A stretch of 44,965 nt of DNA from CAZLYK01 sp964563495 (GTDB lineage: Bacteria > Acidobacteriota > Blastocatellia > RBC074). Of the stretch, positions 10,626-19,028 are shown piece after piece. How positions within the stretch are numbered: the stretch's first letter is position 1; each line of letters begins with the position of its first letter. The notes under the pieces are model-generated. The model did no database searches, was not told where the DNA came from, and saw only the letters and a program-made list of their open reading frames with translations. A program made the translations under genes and the position numbers. The stretch is from the NCBI GenBank assembly GCA_964563495.1, contig CAZLYK010000036.1:1-44965 (forward strand), read 5' to 3'.

Positions 10626-10895
10626 ACTTATCAACTTTTTCCACAGTTATATCAATTGATACTTGTGGAAATTGGTGGAAAATTATTCCAGACATCATAT
10701 TTTCCACAGATTGAACAATCCAAAAATGGTTATCCACATCTATTTCCACAAGAAAAATATCATTTAAGTTATTGAATTTAATGATCTTGACGGTACAATA
10801 CCAGTTTCCCACAGTACTACTACTACTACTAGATTAATTAATAATTATGATCTTAGTTTGATTAGTAAAAAGAGCAATTAATATCGGGGGGGCAA
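10582..10895. other. oriC: Chromosomal replication origin (oriC) between dnaA and dnaN
   Basis: AT-rich region with a DnaA-box cluster. It has one perfect TTATCCACA (10730-10738) and two TTTTCCACA (10637-10645, 10700-10708). One-mismatch boxes lie at 10582-10590, 10664-10672 (reverse) and 10742-10750, with a weaker TTTCCCACA at 10805-10813. The last box is followed after one base by five perfect TAC repeats ending TAG (10815-10832), then by a very AT-rich stretch (10832-10885) that fits the unwinding element. TAC/CTA triplets next to a DnaA box match the DnaA-trio element described in Bacillus subtilis and other bacteria. The dnaA-dnaN context strongly supports the call. Confidence 0.93.
10772..10799 (+). 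promoter_or_regulatory. Possible promoter for dnaN
   Basis: TTGAAT (10772-10777), a 16-base spacer and TACAAT (10794-10799) form a plausible sigma-70 type promoter inside oriC, about 100 bases before dnaN. It overlaps the DnaA-binding region, so DnaA could regulate it. Visual match only, in AT-rich DNA where chance hits are common. Confidence 0.35.
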
Positions 10896-11996
10896 ATGCA
10901 TTTTGTTGTTGGTAAATCAGGGTTCTTAAAAGAGCTGAATCTGATCCAGGGGGTAGTTGAAAAGAAGAGCACCATTCCGATCCTGTCCAATCTGCTGATT
11001 GAGACGGATGGCGAGGGAGTATGGATCAAGGGGACGGATCTGGACGTCTCCATCTCGACCTGGTGTCAGGCGGAGGTCAAGAAGGCCGGATCGATCTGCA
11101 TCCAGGCGAAGAAACTGTTCGAGATAGTCAGGGCATTGCCGGAAGCGGAGGTCGAGATCAAGCGTGGGGAGAACGAACAGGTCAGCATAGTCTGTGAGCG
11201 ATCACGGTTCAAGATGGTCGGCCTGGCCAAAGATAACTTCCCGCAAATCCCCGAATTGAAGGGTGAGTTTATCTCTCTCCCGAGCGATCTGTTGAAGAGT
11301 TTTATCAACCGCTCAATTTTTGCGATCACCAATGAGGAATCTCGTTATGCGCTCAACGGCGCCAAGTTCGAGCTGGGTGACAACCATATCCGAATGGTCG
11401 CCACCGACGGACACCGTCTCTCGTTCATTGAAAAGCTATCGGATTTCGGCGGCGGCAAACTCGACGTTCTGATCCCCAAAAAGACCCTGGCTGAACTGGT
11501 CAAATTGAGCTCGGAAACTGATGACGCCGTCGAGTTCGGTCACGACGACAACCATCTCTTATTTCGCGTCGGAAGGCGCTCGCTCGTCTCTCGCACTCTG
11601 ACAGGTCAGTTCCCCAACTATGAACTGGTCCTGCCCAAGGAGAACAACCAGAGCATCTCGATTCAAAGCTCTCACGTCTCTTCGGCGATCAAAAGAGTGG
11701 CTCTCATGGCTGACGAGCGTTCTCACGCGATCAAGTTCGAGTTTGGCGATAATCAGATCAATATCACTTCGCAAGCCGCCGAAGTCGGCGAGGCCGGCGA
11801 AATTCTCCCTGTCGAATACTCCGGCCCTCAAATCTCGATCGGCTTCAATGCCCAATACCTGCTCGACTTCTTCAACGTCATTCAGGAAGGCGATGTCGTC
11901 TTTGAATTAAAGGACAGCAGTTCGCAAGTCCAACTCAGACCAAAGAGCGAAATCGATTACGACTTCCGCTACATCGTCATGCCCATGAGACTGTGA
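10896..11996 (+). CDS. dnaN: DNA polymerase III beta subunit (sliding clamp)
   Basis: 366 aa, the normal size for a bacterial beta clamp with three similar domains of about 120 residues. It starts MHFVVGKSGFLKELNLIQGV and ends YIVMPMRL, the typical C-terminal strand of clamps. NGAKFELGDNHIRMVATDGHRLS in the second domain (quoted in parts: NGAKFEL, MVATDGHRLS) is a hallmark motif. As a dimer it encircles DNA and tethers polymerases. ATG preceded by a GGGGGGG run 4 bases upstream. It lies directly downstream of oriC and is followed by its own strong terminator at 12100-12152. Confidence 0.97.
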   Translation: MHFVVGKSGFLKELNLIQGVVEKKSTIPILSNLLIETDGEGVWIKGTDLDVSISTWCQAEVKKAGSICIQAKKLFEIVRALPEAEVEIKRGENEQVSIVCERSRFKMVGLAKDNFPQIPELKGEFISLPSDLLKSFINRSIFAITNEESRYALNGAKFELGDNHIRMVATDGHRLSFIEKLSDFGGGKLDVLIPKKTLAELVKLSSETDDAVEFGHDDNHLLFRVGRRSLVSRTLTGQFPNYELVLPKENNQSISIQSSHVSSAIKRVALMADERSHAIKFEFGDNQINITSQAAEVGEAGEILPVEYSGPQISIGFNAQYLLDFFNVIQEGDVVFELKDSSSQVQLRPKSEIDYDFRYIVMPMRL

Positions 11997-12099
11997 CTCA
12001 AGGAACCCCTGATCAATCTTAACTGTAATTAATTGGCGGGTTAGCGGAACCTTTGCGACTCTATTACGTTATAAGTGGCACGGGTGAACCTCCTGATAG

Positions 12100-12152
12100 T
12101 GGCGGTCATAACGAGTCTGGGGTGGGTTCAAGTTATGACCGCCATATTTTTT
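12100..12152 (+). terminator. Intrinsic terminator of dnaN
   Basis: Perfect 13-bp stem TGGCGGTCATAAC (12100-12112) with GTTATGACCGCCA (12132-12144) and a 19-base loop, followed by TATTTTTTCC. It lies about 100 bases after the dnaN stop. Confidence 0.85.
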
Positions 12153-12158
12153 CCAAAC

Positions 12159-12243
12159 ATAGACAGGATTAACCGGATGACAGAAAGATCCGACAAGATT
12201 GGGTCTTGTTCAATCTTTCTGTCATCCGGTTAATCCTGTCTAT
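12159..12243. repeat. ACAGGATTA-family inverted repeat, 31-bp perfect arms
   Basis: Arms 12159-12189 and 12213-12243 are perfect reverse complements. The loop contains a second imperfect pairing (GACAAGA with TCTTGTT). The left arm begins ATAGACAGGATTAACCGGAT. The right arm contains the TAG stop of the minus-strand gene that ends at 12240. It lies between convergent genes. Confidence 0.85.
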
Positions 12244-13484
12244 TTCTTTCCGGATCCAATTTGTTGGATTGGTTTCTTGTCCGGTTGAAGGAGGTAATCA
12301 TCGAGATTGAGTCTGATAGTCCCGCCGGAGTCGCTGAAGAGATCGTCGATTCCGAGTTTACGCCGGCGATAACGTTTGTAGTAGAAGAAGGAACCGCCGG
12401 CGAAGACGCCGATGACGATTGCGCTGAGCAGCATGACCCCGACCCAGTAGAATGATCTGAGGAGGATCATGGCGGTGCGCGTGGCTTCTTCCTCGGCCAC
12501 ATCATCCATCGGACGGAAATCCAGAGGGATATCGCTCAGTTTGCGCCCCTCCCAATAGACTTTGGGCGAGTATTTTATCTGGTTGATAATCAGCGTCGCC
12601 TCTTGAGGGTTGGCGACATTGACGGCTTCGATCAAGTAGTTGCCCGTCCGTTTGAAGATCCTTTTACTCTTCTCGTCCTGTCCGAGCGCGTTGAGATAGG
12701 CAGAAAGTTTGGCAAAGCCGTCAGATGCTGATTGAGGCGTTTGATATTCGATGATTGCCAGGCTCATGACCCCGTCGCCGTTCCGGTAATCGGCCATGAC
12801 GAACTCTACCCCGCCGCTGAAATCGACCTTGTCCTTGAGGTCGCTGAAATTCCTGAGCCGGCCGAGGGCGGTGTTTCCCAGGAGATAGATTTCGCTCGAT
12901 CCGATCTTATTTGTTTCGGGCAGGTGTGAAGGGAGAAAAGGAAACTGTCCCTGGTCTTCGGTTAAGTTATTCTTGAGCGATTCGATGAGCGATAAATCAA
13001 TCTCGGATCGATCCTTCTCGGCGGCAATGCTGATCAAGTTCCTTCCTGCGAATAGTTCCAGGCGATTGGGTGAGAGTGATCGGCGATTGTACGTCAACAG
13101 TCCAAACGCGCCGGAGGTGTACTTCATCTGGAAGACCTCGACCGTTGCTTTGGTCCTGCCATTATCGTAAACGCGATTGGATAGAGTCTGCAGACCATAC
13201 TCGGAATAAAGGTCGGCGTCGGGCAGGATCCTCCACTGGTCGGAACTCAATCTGCGTTCGGCCGTCACGGCCTGCCAATTTTTACCCAGGTTTTGAGGCA
13301 GCAGGTTGGCGGACTTGGGCGATTCGGCGGAACCGGTCGATTCCCTCTCCTGGCTGGATTGATTTTGACCGTGGATCTGAGCCGGTTTCAAGATCAGGAT
13401 CGCAGACAGCAGTAAAGCACAGGACAGGATTAAGCGGCGTAACTGAGAGACAAATGTGAGCACGTGCAATGCAACCCTCCTCAT
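12240..13484 (-). CDS. DUF6599-like membrane protein of unknown function
   Basis: 414 aa from the ATG at 13484. An N-terminal signal or anchor (LILSCALLLSAILIL) is followed by a long extracytoplasmic part, whose start (LLPQNLGKNWQ) recalls DUF6599 proteins of Acidobacteriota (from memory). A single transmembrane helix near residues 338-360 (VGVMLLSAIVIGVFAGGSFF) and a basic stop-transfer stretch (YYKRYRRRK) lead to a roughly 45-residue cytoplasmic tail. The start is uncertain. AGGAGG at the second and third codons sits 6 bases before an in-frame TTG (13469), which may be the true start; a TTG at 13493 is less likely. The stop lies in a repeat arm. No function proposed. Confidence 0.7.
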   Translation of the reverse strand: MRRVALHVLTFVSQLRRLILSCALLLSAILILKPAQIHGQNQSSQERESTGSAESPKSANLLPQNLGKNWQAVTAERRLSSDQWRILPDADLYSEYGLQTLSNRVYDNGRTKATVEVFQMKYTSGAFGLLTYNRRSLSPNRLELFAGRNLISIAAEKDRSEIDLSLIESLKNNLTEDQGQFPFLPSHLPETNKIGSSEIYLLGNTALGRLRNFSDLKDKVDFSGGVEFVMADYRNGDGVMSLAIIEYQTPQSASDGFAKLSAYLNALGQDEKSKRIFKRTGNYLIEAVNVANPQEATLIINQIKYSPKVYWEGRKLSDIPLDFRPMDDVAEEEATRTAMILLRSFYWVGVMLLSAIVIGVFAGGSFFYYKRYRRRKLGIDDLFSDSGGTIRLNLDDYLLQPDKKPIQQIGSGKK

Positions 13485-13564
13485 AAAGCTCAAGCCGATG
13501 GGTCGCCGCGCCCGCTCAGAGCAAGATGGAATGTCGAGAAGTCACAACCAGGTGATTCTCCAGG

Positions 13565-14326
13565 CTAGTAATCCCATCGCTGCAACTGGTCCAGAATTAG
13601 ATCTGCGTACTTGCGCGGGGTGTGGATATTCTCCAGAGATATTGTAGTGTCCAAAGCGGCGGTGTCAATGATCACATCCCCAATGCCCAAAACTCTTTCC
13701 TTAAAGGTTTCGCTGACCGAGACGTCCTGAATATGCTGGAGTGGGATGTTGCGGCTGATCTTGGAAAAGAGGCCGGCCGAAACTTCGACCTTGGTGGTGG
13801 TCAGGGTGTAAACCGTGTGAACGAGTCTGATATGTCGCATGATCGCCGGGATCATGAAGATCGTCGCAAAGATCAGCGCCACCCAGAAAGACAGGCGAAG
13901 GTAGGCGACGATCGCCGCGACAATCAATGAAGCGCCGACCGAAACGAAATACGCGGCAAAGACCGGGTAGAAAGTCGGGTGAATGGTGAAGATCTCCTTC
14001 TCGCCGGGATGACGCGCCTGGTTACGGGTGCGGGGCTCATTTCGATCGCTGTAACGATTGTTAGATCTCTCAACCGAACGGTTGGGGGGGCTCGGCGCGG
14101 GTCTTTGTCTTTGATAGTCCTGTTCGGGTTCTTCGGTCGGCCTGCTGACGATCTTTCTGACCGGCGGCCGGCTCTCGCGCACCGGGTAACGGCGTGAAGG
14201 GCGCGGAGGCGGAACAGGGGTCGAAGGACGGCGCAACCGTTCTTCGGCAGACCTCATCTTCGCGCCGCAGCGGTTACAGAAGGTGCTTCCATCAGGGAGC
14301 TGGTTTCCACAACGATGGCAGAACAT
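13565..14326 (-). CDS. Zinc-ribbon, membrane PH-like domain (bPH2/YdbS-type) protein
   Basis: 253 aa. The N-terminal zinc ribbon has two Cys pairs (CHRCG at 3-7 and CNRCG at 17-21). A disordered Pro/Arg-rich linker (about 30-105) follows, then two hydrophobic helices (about 122-165) and a C-terminal bacterial PH-like domain. That domain includes YTLTTTKVEVSAGLFSK and NIPLQHIQDVSVSETFKERVLGIGDV, quoted in parts (IPLQHIQDVSV, GIGDVIIDTA). The bPH2 motif with I.L..I..V is typical of YdbS-like proteins. Membrane-associated; function unknown. It shares the zinc-ribbon head with three proteins at 34287-36034. Confidence 0.8.
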   Translation of the reverse strand: MFCHRCGNQLPDGSTFCNRCGAKMRSAEERLRRPSTPVPPPRPSRRYPVRESRPPVRKIVSRPTEEPEQDYQRQRPAPSPPNRSVERSNNRYSDRNEPRTRNQARHPGEKEIFTIHPTFYPVFAAYFVSVGASLIVAAIVAYLRLSFWVALIFATIFMIPAIMRHIRLVHTVYTLTTTKVEVSAGLFSKISRNIPLQHIQDVSVSETFKERVLGIGDVIIDTAALDTTISLENIHTPRKYADLILDQLQRWDY

Positions 14327-14411
14327 AGATAGGTTTATTATCCGATATTCGCCGGTTAAGTCGCCAGCGGATCGGCTATGTTTTGAAAAATTTGATTGAG
14401 CTTGATTCTGT

Positions 14412-15908
14412 TCATGGATCCGATACCTCGTGGAGGACTCTCCCGCGAGCGGTTTTCATCTCCAGGCCCAGCAGCCTTGCGACGGTCGGAGCCAGATCTA
14501 TCAGGCGAGCGTACTCGATCACAAAACCTGGTTTGATCCCCTTTCCGGCGACGATCAGGATCGCGCGCATTTCAGAACGCGAGGGCAGGTAACCGTGAGC
14601 CCCGCGCACGGCCGAACCTGACGTGCTCGGTCCCTGAGCCTGGTCAGTGATCAGATAAGCGGGCGCCGCATCCAGGTAGAACGCGGCTCCCGGCGACGCC
14701 CCCAACCTGGCGGCTTCCTGACGCGTCATGATACGCCAGAGCGGGCTATCGGGCCTTTGATCATAATCGCCGAATATTTTTTCAACCTCGCGGAGAGTCT
14801 GTTGGTCTTGGGCATCTTTAACGTAGACGGCTGCCGAACCGCCGAAAGTCTGGGCCACGGCGCGCCATGAGATGACTTGCCCGCGACCGTCCGTCTTGAG
14901 CCATCCTTTTTTTTCGAGCACCGCGTTGGGCCTGAACTGCTGCTCTACCCTGCTCGATCCATGATCGGAAGCGATCAGCCAGACCGTCTCATTGGCCATG
15001 CGCGAATGATCCACCGCCTCGACCAGTCTGTTGACAAGCCCGTCGATGACGGCGAGCGCAGAGAACGCCTCCGGTGATGCCGGTCCAAATCTATGCTGCG
15101 CCCGGTCCAGGGAGTGGAAATTGATGACCAGCAGGTTGGGGCTGTATTGCTTGATCACGTGCTCGGCCACCGCGGCTTTGAAATGGTCCAGCTTGAGATG
15201 TTGAGCGAGCGGCCGGGTCCTTTTATTGTTTGAATAATCGATCCCGTTGACGGCCGAAAGAAATGGTGCGACCTGATCGAGCAGCTCGGGTGGATTGACC
15301 GGCTGACTGATCACCGATCGATCGATCTCGCCGCTCTTTCCCTGATCGATGGTTTTCAGAAAATTGATCGGAAGATTGAAGTCGATTGCCGCGCCTGTCG
15401 TCAGGGGGAAACCGACGGCTGCCGTGGTCAGGCCGGCGCGCCTGGTCAGATCCCAGATCGTATCGGTTCGAATCTCTTTGGCCAGCCGGTAGGGCTCTGT
15501 CGATTGAACCCCGCTCTGTTCATCGAATGGAAAGTCGGAAAAGATGCCGTGATCGGACGGTAGCATCCCCGTGGCCATGGTCGCGTGGGCCGGCAGGGTG
15601 AGCGAAGGATAGACACTTTCGACCGTGACGGCGGAGCCCCCGCGTTTCTTCAGGCCGCTGATCGTGGGGGTATTGATCCGGAGCGAGTCCGGCTGGTTGA
15701 GATCGTCGGCTCTCAATCCGCTGATCGAAACGACGATCAGGTGGGAGGCGACCTTGACCGGCTCCACCGCCGGTTTGGGTCTCTTCTCCTGATGGGCCTC
15801 GGTCGCGGCGCGGGCAGCCATCACGCCAATCAACGCCGCCGGCGCAAGCAGCAGAATCAGGTTCAATCCTGCAAAAAACCTGTTAATCCTCTCGATCAAG
15901 CTTGGCAT
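14412..15908 (-). CDS. Secreted or anchored type I phosphodiesterase/nucleotide pyrophosphatase family protein
   Basis: 498 aa of the alkaline-phosphatase superfamily. The N-terminal hydrophobic segment (about 15-33) is a signal or anchor. The nucleophile region SLTLPAHATMATG places the Thr at T104. Metal ligands are visible at D268 and H272 (LDRAQHRFGP), D315 and H316 (SDHG) and H438 (GAHGYLP). The first metal-binding Asp of the family, normally in a D-G-(L/F)-R motif, is replaced: the sequence reads SISGLR with S63. Substrate unknown; relatives cleave nucleotide or lipid phosphodiesters outside the cytoplasm. Its start overlaps the end of pdxJ by 26 bases, so translation is probably coupled. 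Confidence 0.82.
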   Translation of the reverse strand: MPSLIERINRFFAGLNLILLLAPAALIGVMAARAATEAHQEKRPKPAVEPVKVASHLIVVSISGLRADDLNQPDSLRINTPTISGLKKRGGSAVTVESVYPSLTLPAHATMATGMLPSDHGIFSDFPFDEQSGVQSTEPYRLAKEIRTDTIWDLTRRAGLTTAAVGFPLTTGAAIDFNLPINFLKTIDQGKSGEIDRSVISQPVNPPELLDQVAPFLSAVNGIDYSNNKRTRPLAQHLKLDHFKAAVAEHVIKQYSPNLLVINFHSLDRAQHRFGPASPEAFSALAVIDGLVNRLVEAVDHSRMANETVWLIASDHGSSRVEQQFRPNAVLEKKGWLKTDGRGQVISWRAVAQTFGGSAAVYVKDAQDQQTLREVEKIFGDYDQRPDSPLWRIMTRQEAARLGASPGAAFYLDAAPAYLITDQAQGPSTSGSAVRGAHGYLPSRSEMRAILIVAGKGIKPGFVIEYARLIDLAPTVARLLGLEMKTARGRVLHEVSDP

Positions 15909-16647
15909 GACGAATGGCCTCGATCATCTCACGCACGGCGCGGTCAAGTCCGACGAGCGCTGCGCGGGCAATAATGTTATGACCGATGTTGAACTCTTCG
16001 ACTTCGGGGATGCGCGCGATCGATGCGACATTCCGATAGGTCAGACCGTGGCCGACCGCGACCTTCAGACCCGAGCGCGCCGCGGAGCGCGCCGCGTTAC
16101 GGACCCGATCGATCTCGGTTTTTATCTCCGTGGTTTTACGAACAGTCGGGTCGCCCGGATTTTCATTCAACCGGGCGTAGTGAGCGGTGCAGATTTCGAT
16201 CTGGTAGGCGCGCAGTTTTGAGGCAGCCTTGATCTGCTTGATATCCGGATCGATAAACAGGCTGACGAATATCCCCTTTTTGTTCAGGCTCTCGATGGCG
16301 GTCCGGATCTGTTTCTGATGGTTGATCACATCCAGACCGCCTTCGGTCGTGATCTCCTGCGGGCGTTCCGGGACCAGGGTGACGACGTCCGGTTTGACTC
16401 GCGTGGCGATCTCGACCATTTCATCGGTCGCGGCCATCTCGACATTGAGATGGGTGATCACCACTTGCTTGAGCGCGATCAGGTCGTAATCCTGAATGTG
16501 CCGCCGGTCGCTGCGCAGATGGGTGGTGATTCCGTCGGCGCCGGCCAGCTCGCAGATCACGGCGGCCGAGACCGGATTCGGTTCATTCGTTCGTCGAGCC
16601 TGACGTATCGTCGCGATATGGTCGATGTTGACGTTGAGCCTGCTCAT
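15883..16647 (-). CDS. pdxJ: Pyridoxine 5'-phosphate synthase
   Basis: 254 aa, TIM-barrel enzyme that condenses 3-amino-2-oxopropyl phosphate with 1-deoxyxylulose 5-phosphate to make pyridoxine 5'-phosphate (DXP-dependent vitamin B6 route). Signature segments are LNVNIDHIATIRQARR at the N-terminus, HLRSDRRHIQDYD, TLVPERPQEITTEGGLD, VGHGLTYRN and EEFNIGHNIIARA. Length is standard. It starts 8 bases after the upstream glycosyltransferase and overlaps the downstream phosphodiesterase by 26 bases, making a tight three-gene operon. PLP from this route could serve the cbs enzyme, but the two genes are not adjacent. Confidence 0.97.
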   Translation of the reverse strand: MSRLNVNIDHIATIRQARRTNEPNPVSAAVICELAGADGITTHLRSDRRHIQDYDLIALKQVVITHLNVEMAATDEMVEIATRVKPDVVTLVPERPQEITTEGGLDVINHQKQIRTAIESLNKKGIFVSLFIDPDIKQIKAASKLRAYQIEICTAHYARLNENPGDPTVRKTTEIKTEIDRVRNAARSAARSGLKVAVGHGLTYRNVASIARIPEVEEFNIGHNIIARAALVGLDRAVREMIEAIRHAKLDRED

Positions 16648-16655
16648 TTTGGCGT

Positions 16656-17432
16656 TTATCGAAGATTGGTTTTTGAGGGTTGAACTTGAGATAAAAAACG
16701 TTCGCTATCGTATTTGCCGGTCAGGTCGTTCAACCTGATGGTCATGACCTCTAACAGCGCTTTGATCGGCGATCCGATGACGTGCAGTTTCGATCCCTCG
16801 ACGTGGTTCCAGCGGACGGGTATTTCGAGCAATCGCCAGCCCTGCTTTTTGGCGATGAAGAGTATTTCCGGGTCGAAACCGAAACCGTCGATCCGCTGGA
16901 TCGGAAAGATCGAGCGGGCTGCTTCGCGCCGAAAAGCTTTGAATCCGCACTGTGTATCTTTGAAGTCGAGCCCGGTCAGGAGGTATTGGATCAGATTTCC
17001 GGCTCGACCGATCGTCTCGCGAAAGACTGATTGATGAGTCCCGATCAGGCTGGGATCGAGCGCCCGTGACCCGAAAACAACATCGTACCGGTTCCTGGCG
17101 ATAGGGGCGATCACTTTCTCTATTTCACTCGTGGGCGTGGCCAGGTCGGCGTCATAGAAGAGCAAGATCTCGCCTTTGGCCTCGAGCATCCCGTGGCGGA
17201 CCGAATATCCCTTACCACGATTACCCGGGTTTTCCAGTAAATGGAGCCGGCCACCGGCGCCGGCGGCAAATTGACGCACCTTCTCCGCCGTCGAATCTTT
17301 CGAACCGTCATTGACGACTATTACCTCGCTCTGATAGCTCTGAGCGTCGAGATAGTCAAACGTTCCGACGAGAGTTCTGCCAATCCGGTCCGCTTCGTTG
17401 TAAGCCGGAATGACTATGGATAAATAAGGCAT
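16656..17432 (-). CDS. Family 2 glycosyltransferase, polyprenyl-phosphate glucose synthase type
   Basis: 258 aa. GT-A fold start LSIVIPAYNEADRIGRTL, with the nucleotide-binding NDGSKDST (about 41-48) and the metal-binding DAD in FYDADLATP. No transmembrane segments at the C-terminus. The wording matches dolichyl-phosphate beta-glucosyltransferase-like bacterial proteins, which transfer a hexose to a polyprenyl phosphate; the sugar cannot be read from sequence. First gene of the GT2-pdxJ-phosphodiesterase run. Divergent from xseA with a 106-base shared promoter region. Confidence 0.85.
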   Translation of the reverse strand: MPYLSIVIPAYNEADRIGRTLVGTFDYLDAQSYQSEVIVVNDGSKDSTAEKVRQFAAGAGGRLHLLENPGNRGKGYSVRHGMLEAKGEILLFYDADLATPTSEIEKVIAPIARNRYDVVFGSRALDPSLIGTHQSVFRETIGRAGNLIQYLLTGLDFKDTQCGFKAFRREAARSIFPIQRIDGFGFDPEILFIAKKQGWRLLEIPVRWNHVEGSKLHVIGSPIKALLEVMTIRLNDLTGKYDSERFLSQVQPSKTNLR

Positions 17433-17487
17433 TTTTTAGTCCTTTGTGAAGTAAAATATAACATGCCCAAAACCCAGATAACACAGC

Positions 17488-17516
17488 TTGAACGGCCTCT
17501 GACCCGATGTTAAGAT
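17488..17516 (+). promoter_or_regulatory. Probable promoter of xseA
   Basis: TTGAAC (17488-17493), a 17-base spacer and TAAGAT (17511-17516), ending 22 bases before the xseA ATG. Visual match to the sigma-70 consensus with ideal spacing. Confidence 0.5.
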
Positions 17517-17538
17517 TCGCCTTCCCCAAAAGGCCTTT

Positions 17539-18978
17539 ATGACCGATTCCAGTTCCAAGTTGCTGGCTGCGCTCTTCGCCGAACGTGTTGTTTTATCGGT
17601 CGGTGAATTGACCGAGCGCATCAAGCACTTACTTGAGGTTGAGTTCTTTGCTCTCAACGTACAGGGAGAGATCTCCAACTACAAGCGACACAGCTCCGGA
17701 CATTGGTACTTCACGCTCAAAGATTCCGAGTCGCAGGTTCGCGGCGTCTTTTTCAGGCAGTGGAATCGACTCATGCGGTTCGAGCCCGAAAACGGGCTGG
17801 AGGTGCGGGTCCGGGGCCGCCTCAGCGTTTACCAACCGCGCGGAGAATATCAGATCGTCGTCGAGACGATGGAGCCGGTCGGCGTCGGCGCGCTGCAACT
17901 GGCTTTCGAGCAACAGGTCCGGCGGCTGGCGGCTGAAGGGCTTTTTGCCGAGGAGCGTAAACGCCGGTTGCCGTTCCTGCCCGCCCGCATCGGCATCGTC
18001 ACCTCTCCGGTTGGCGCGGCCTTGCGCGACATGCTGCAGATCCTCGAACGGCGCAACCGGAGCATCGACGTGGTCATCGCGCCGGTGCGGGTCCAGGGAC
18101 AGGGCGCGGCCCGTGAGATCGCAGATGCGATTGGCCTGCTCAACCTGCAGGCGAAGAAGAGGGGCTGCCGGATAGACGTGATTATCGTCGGTCGAGGGGG
18201 CGGGTCGAGCGAGGATCTCTGGGCATTCAACGAGGAGCAGGTCGCGCGCGCCATTTTCCAATCGGAAATCCCGATCGTTTCCGCCGTCGGCCACGAGACC
18301 GATCTGACGATCGCCGATTTGGTGGCTGACCTGCGGGCCCCGACGCCATCAGCTGCGGCCGAGATCGTCGCTCCGGAATCGGTCGAGCTCGCCTCCCGGA
18401 TCGACGAACTGAGCAATTCGCTGGTCCGGATCATGAACTATGACCTGCTGCGGCGGCGCGCCCGCCTGCGCGATCTGATTGAAAGTCGGGGATTCGCCCA
18501 GACCGCCGGGATGGTCAATTCGCTCGCCGCCGGCGGTCGCAACCTCTTGGCCCGTGCCGATGCAGCGCTGCGTGAGAATCTGAGAAACGCTCGCTCACGA
18601 TTGATCGATGCTCAAGGGAAGCTCAAAACCGCGGACCTGCGCGCCCCGCTGGCCCTCAAAGCCGCGAGGCTGGATATGCTGGATCAGCGCCTGAGACGTA
18701 CGGCGCTGCGATTGATCGAACAAAAGCAGCATCGCCTCGCCATGAGCGTAAGCCGCCTCGATCTGCTCTCGCCTCTCGCGGTGCTCGGCCGCGGTTATGT
18801 TCTGGTGAGGGACGAGTCCGGGTTACTGGTTTCGCGCGCCGCGGCGATCAAGCCTGATCAACGTCTGGCATTGCGATTCGAAGATGGCGAAGTCAACTGT
18901 CGGGTAATAGACAGGATCGACAGGATTGTTCCAGGATCAAACCGGATTAAAGACAAAGCAGAACAGGATCCGGTTTAA
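17539..18978 (+). CDS. xseA: Exodeoxyribonuclease VII large subunit
   Basis: 479 aa. With XseB it forms the single-strand-specific exonuclease VII in the cytoplasm. An N-terminal OB-fold (about 18-115) includes VQGEISNYKRHSSGHWYFTLKD, quoted in part. The catalytic domain contains RIGIVTSPVGAALRDML, VGRGGGSSEDLWAFN and VSAVGHETDLTIADLVAD. A coiled-coil region follows, and the C-terminal strand includes VLGRGYVLVR. The last residues, from about VIDRIDRIV to the stop, are read from the left arm and loop of an ACAGGATTA repeat (18906-19009), so the tail is longer than usual and repeat-derived. xseB follows 50 bases later. Confidence 0.97.
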   Translation: MTDSSSKLLAALFAERVVLSVGELTERIKHLLEVEFFALNVQGEISNYKRHSSGHWYFTLKDSESQVRGVFFRQWNRLMRFEPENGLEVRVRGRLSVYQPRGEYQIVVETMEPVGVGALQLAFEQQVRRLAAEGLFAEERKRRLPFLPARIGIVTSPVGAALRDMLQILERRNRSIDVVIAPVRVQGQGAAREIADAIGLLNLQAKKRGCRIDVIIVGRGGGSSEDLWAFNEEQVARAIFQSEIPIVSAVGHETDLTIADLVADLRAPTPSAAAEIVAPESVELASRIDELSNSLVRIMNYDLLRRRARLRDLIESRGFAQTAGMVNSLAAGGRNLLARADAALRENLRNARSRLIDAQGKLKTADLRAPLALKAARLDMLDQRLRRTALRLIEQKQHRLAMSVSRLDLLSPLAVLGRGYVLVRDESGLLVSRAAAIKPDQRLALRFEDGEVNCRVIDRIDRIVPGSNRIKDKAEQDPV

Positions 18979-19009
18979 TCCGGCAAAAACCCTGTCAATC
19001 CTGTCTATT
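18906..19009. repeat. ACAGGATTA-family inverted repeat between xseA and xseB
   Basis: Outer arms AATAGACAGGATCGACAGG (18906-18924) and its near-complement at 18991-19009 differ by one base. An inner pairing CCGGATTAAA with TTTAATCCGG lies inside. The left part is translated as the xseA C-terminus. The right arm ends 19 bases before xseB, so the structure sits in the operon's intercistronic space. Confidence 0.8.
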
Positions 19010-19028
19010 TCTTCCAAAAGAGGTCTCT

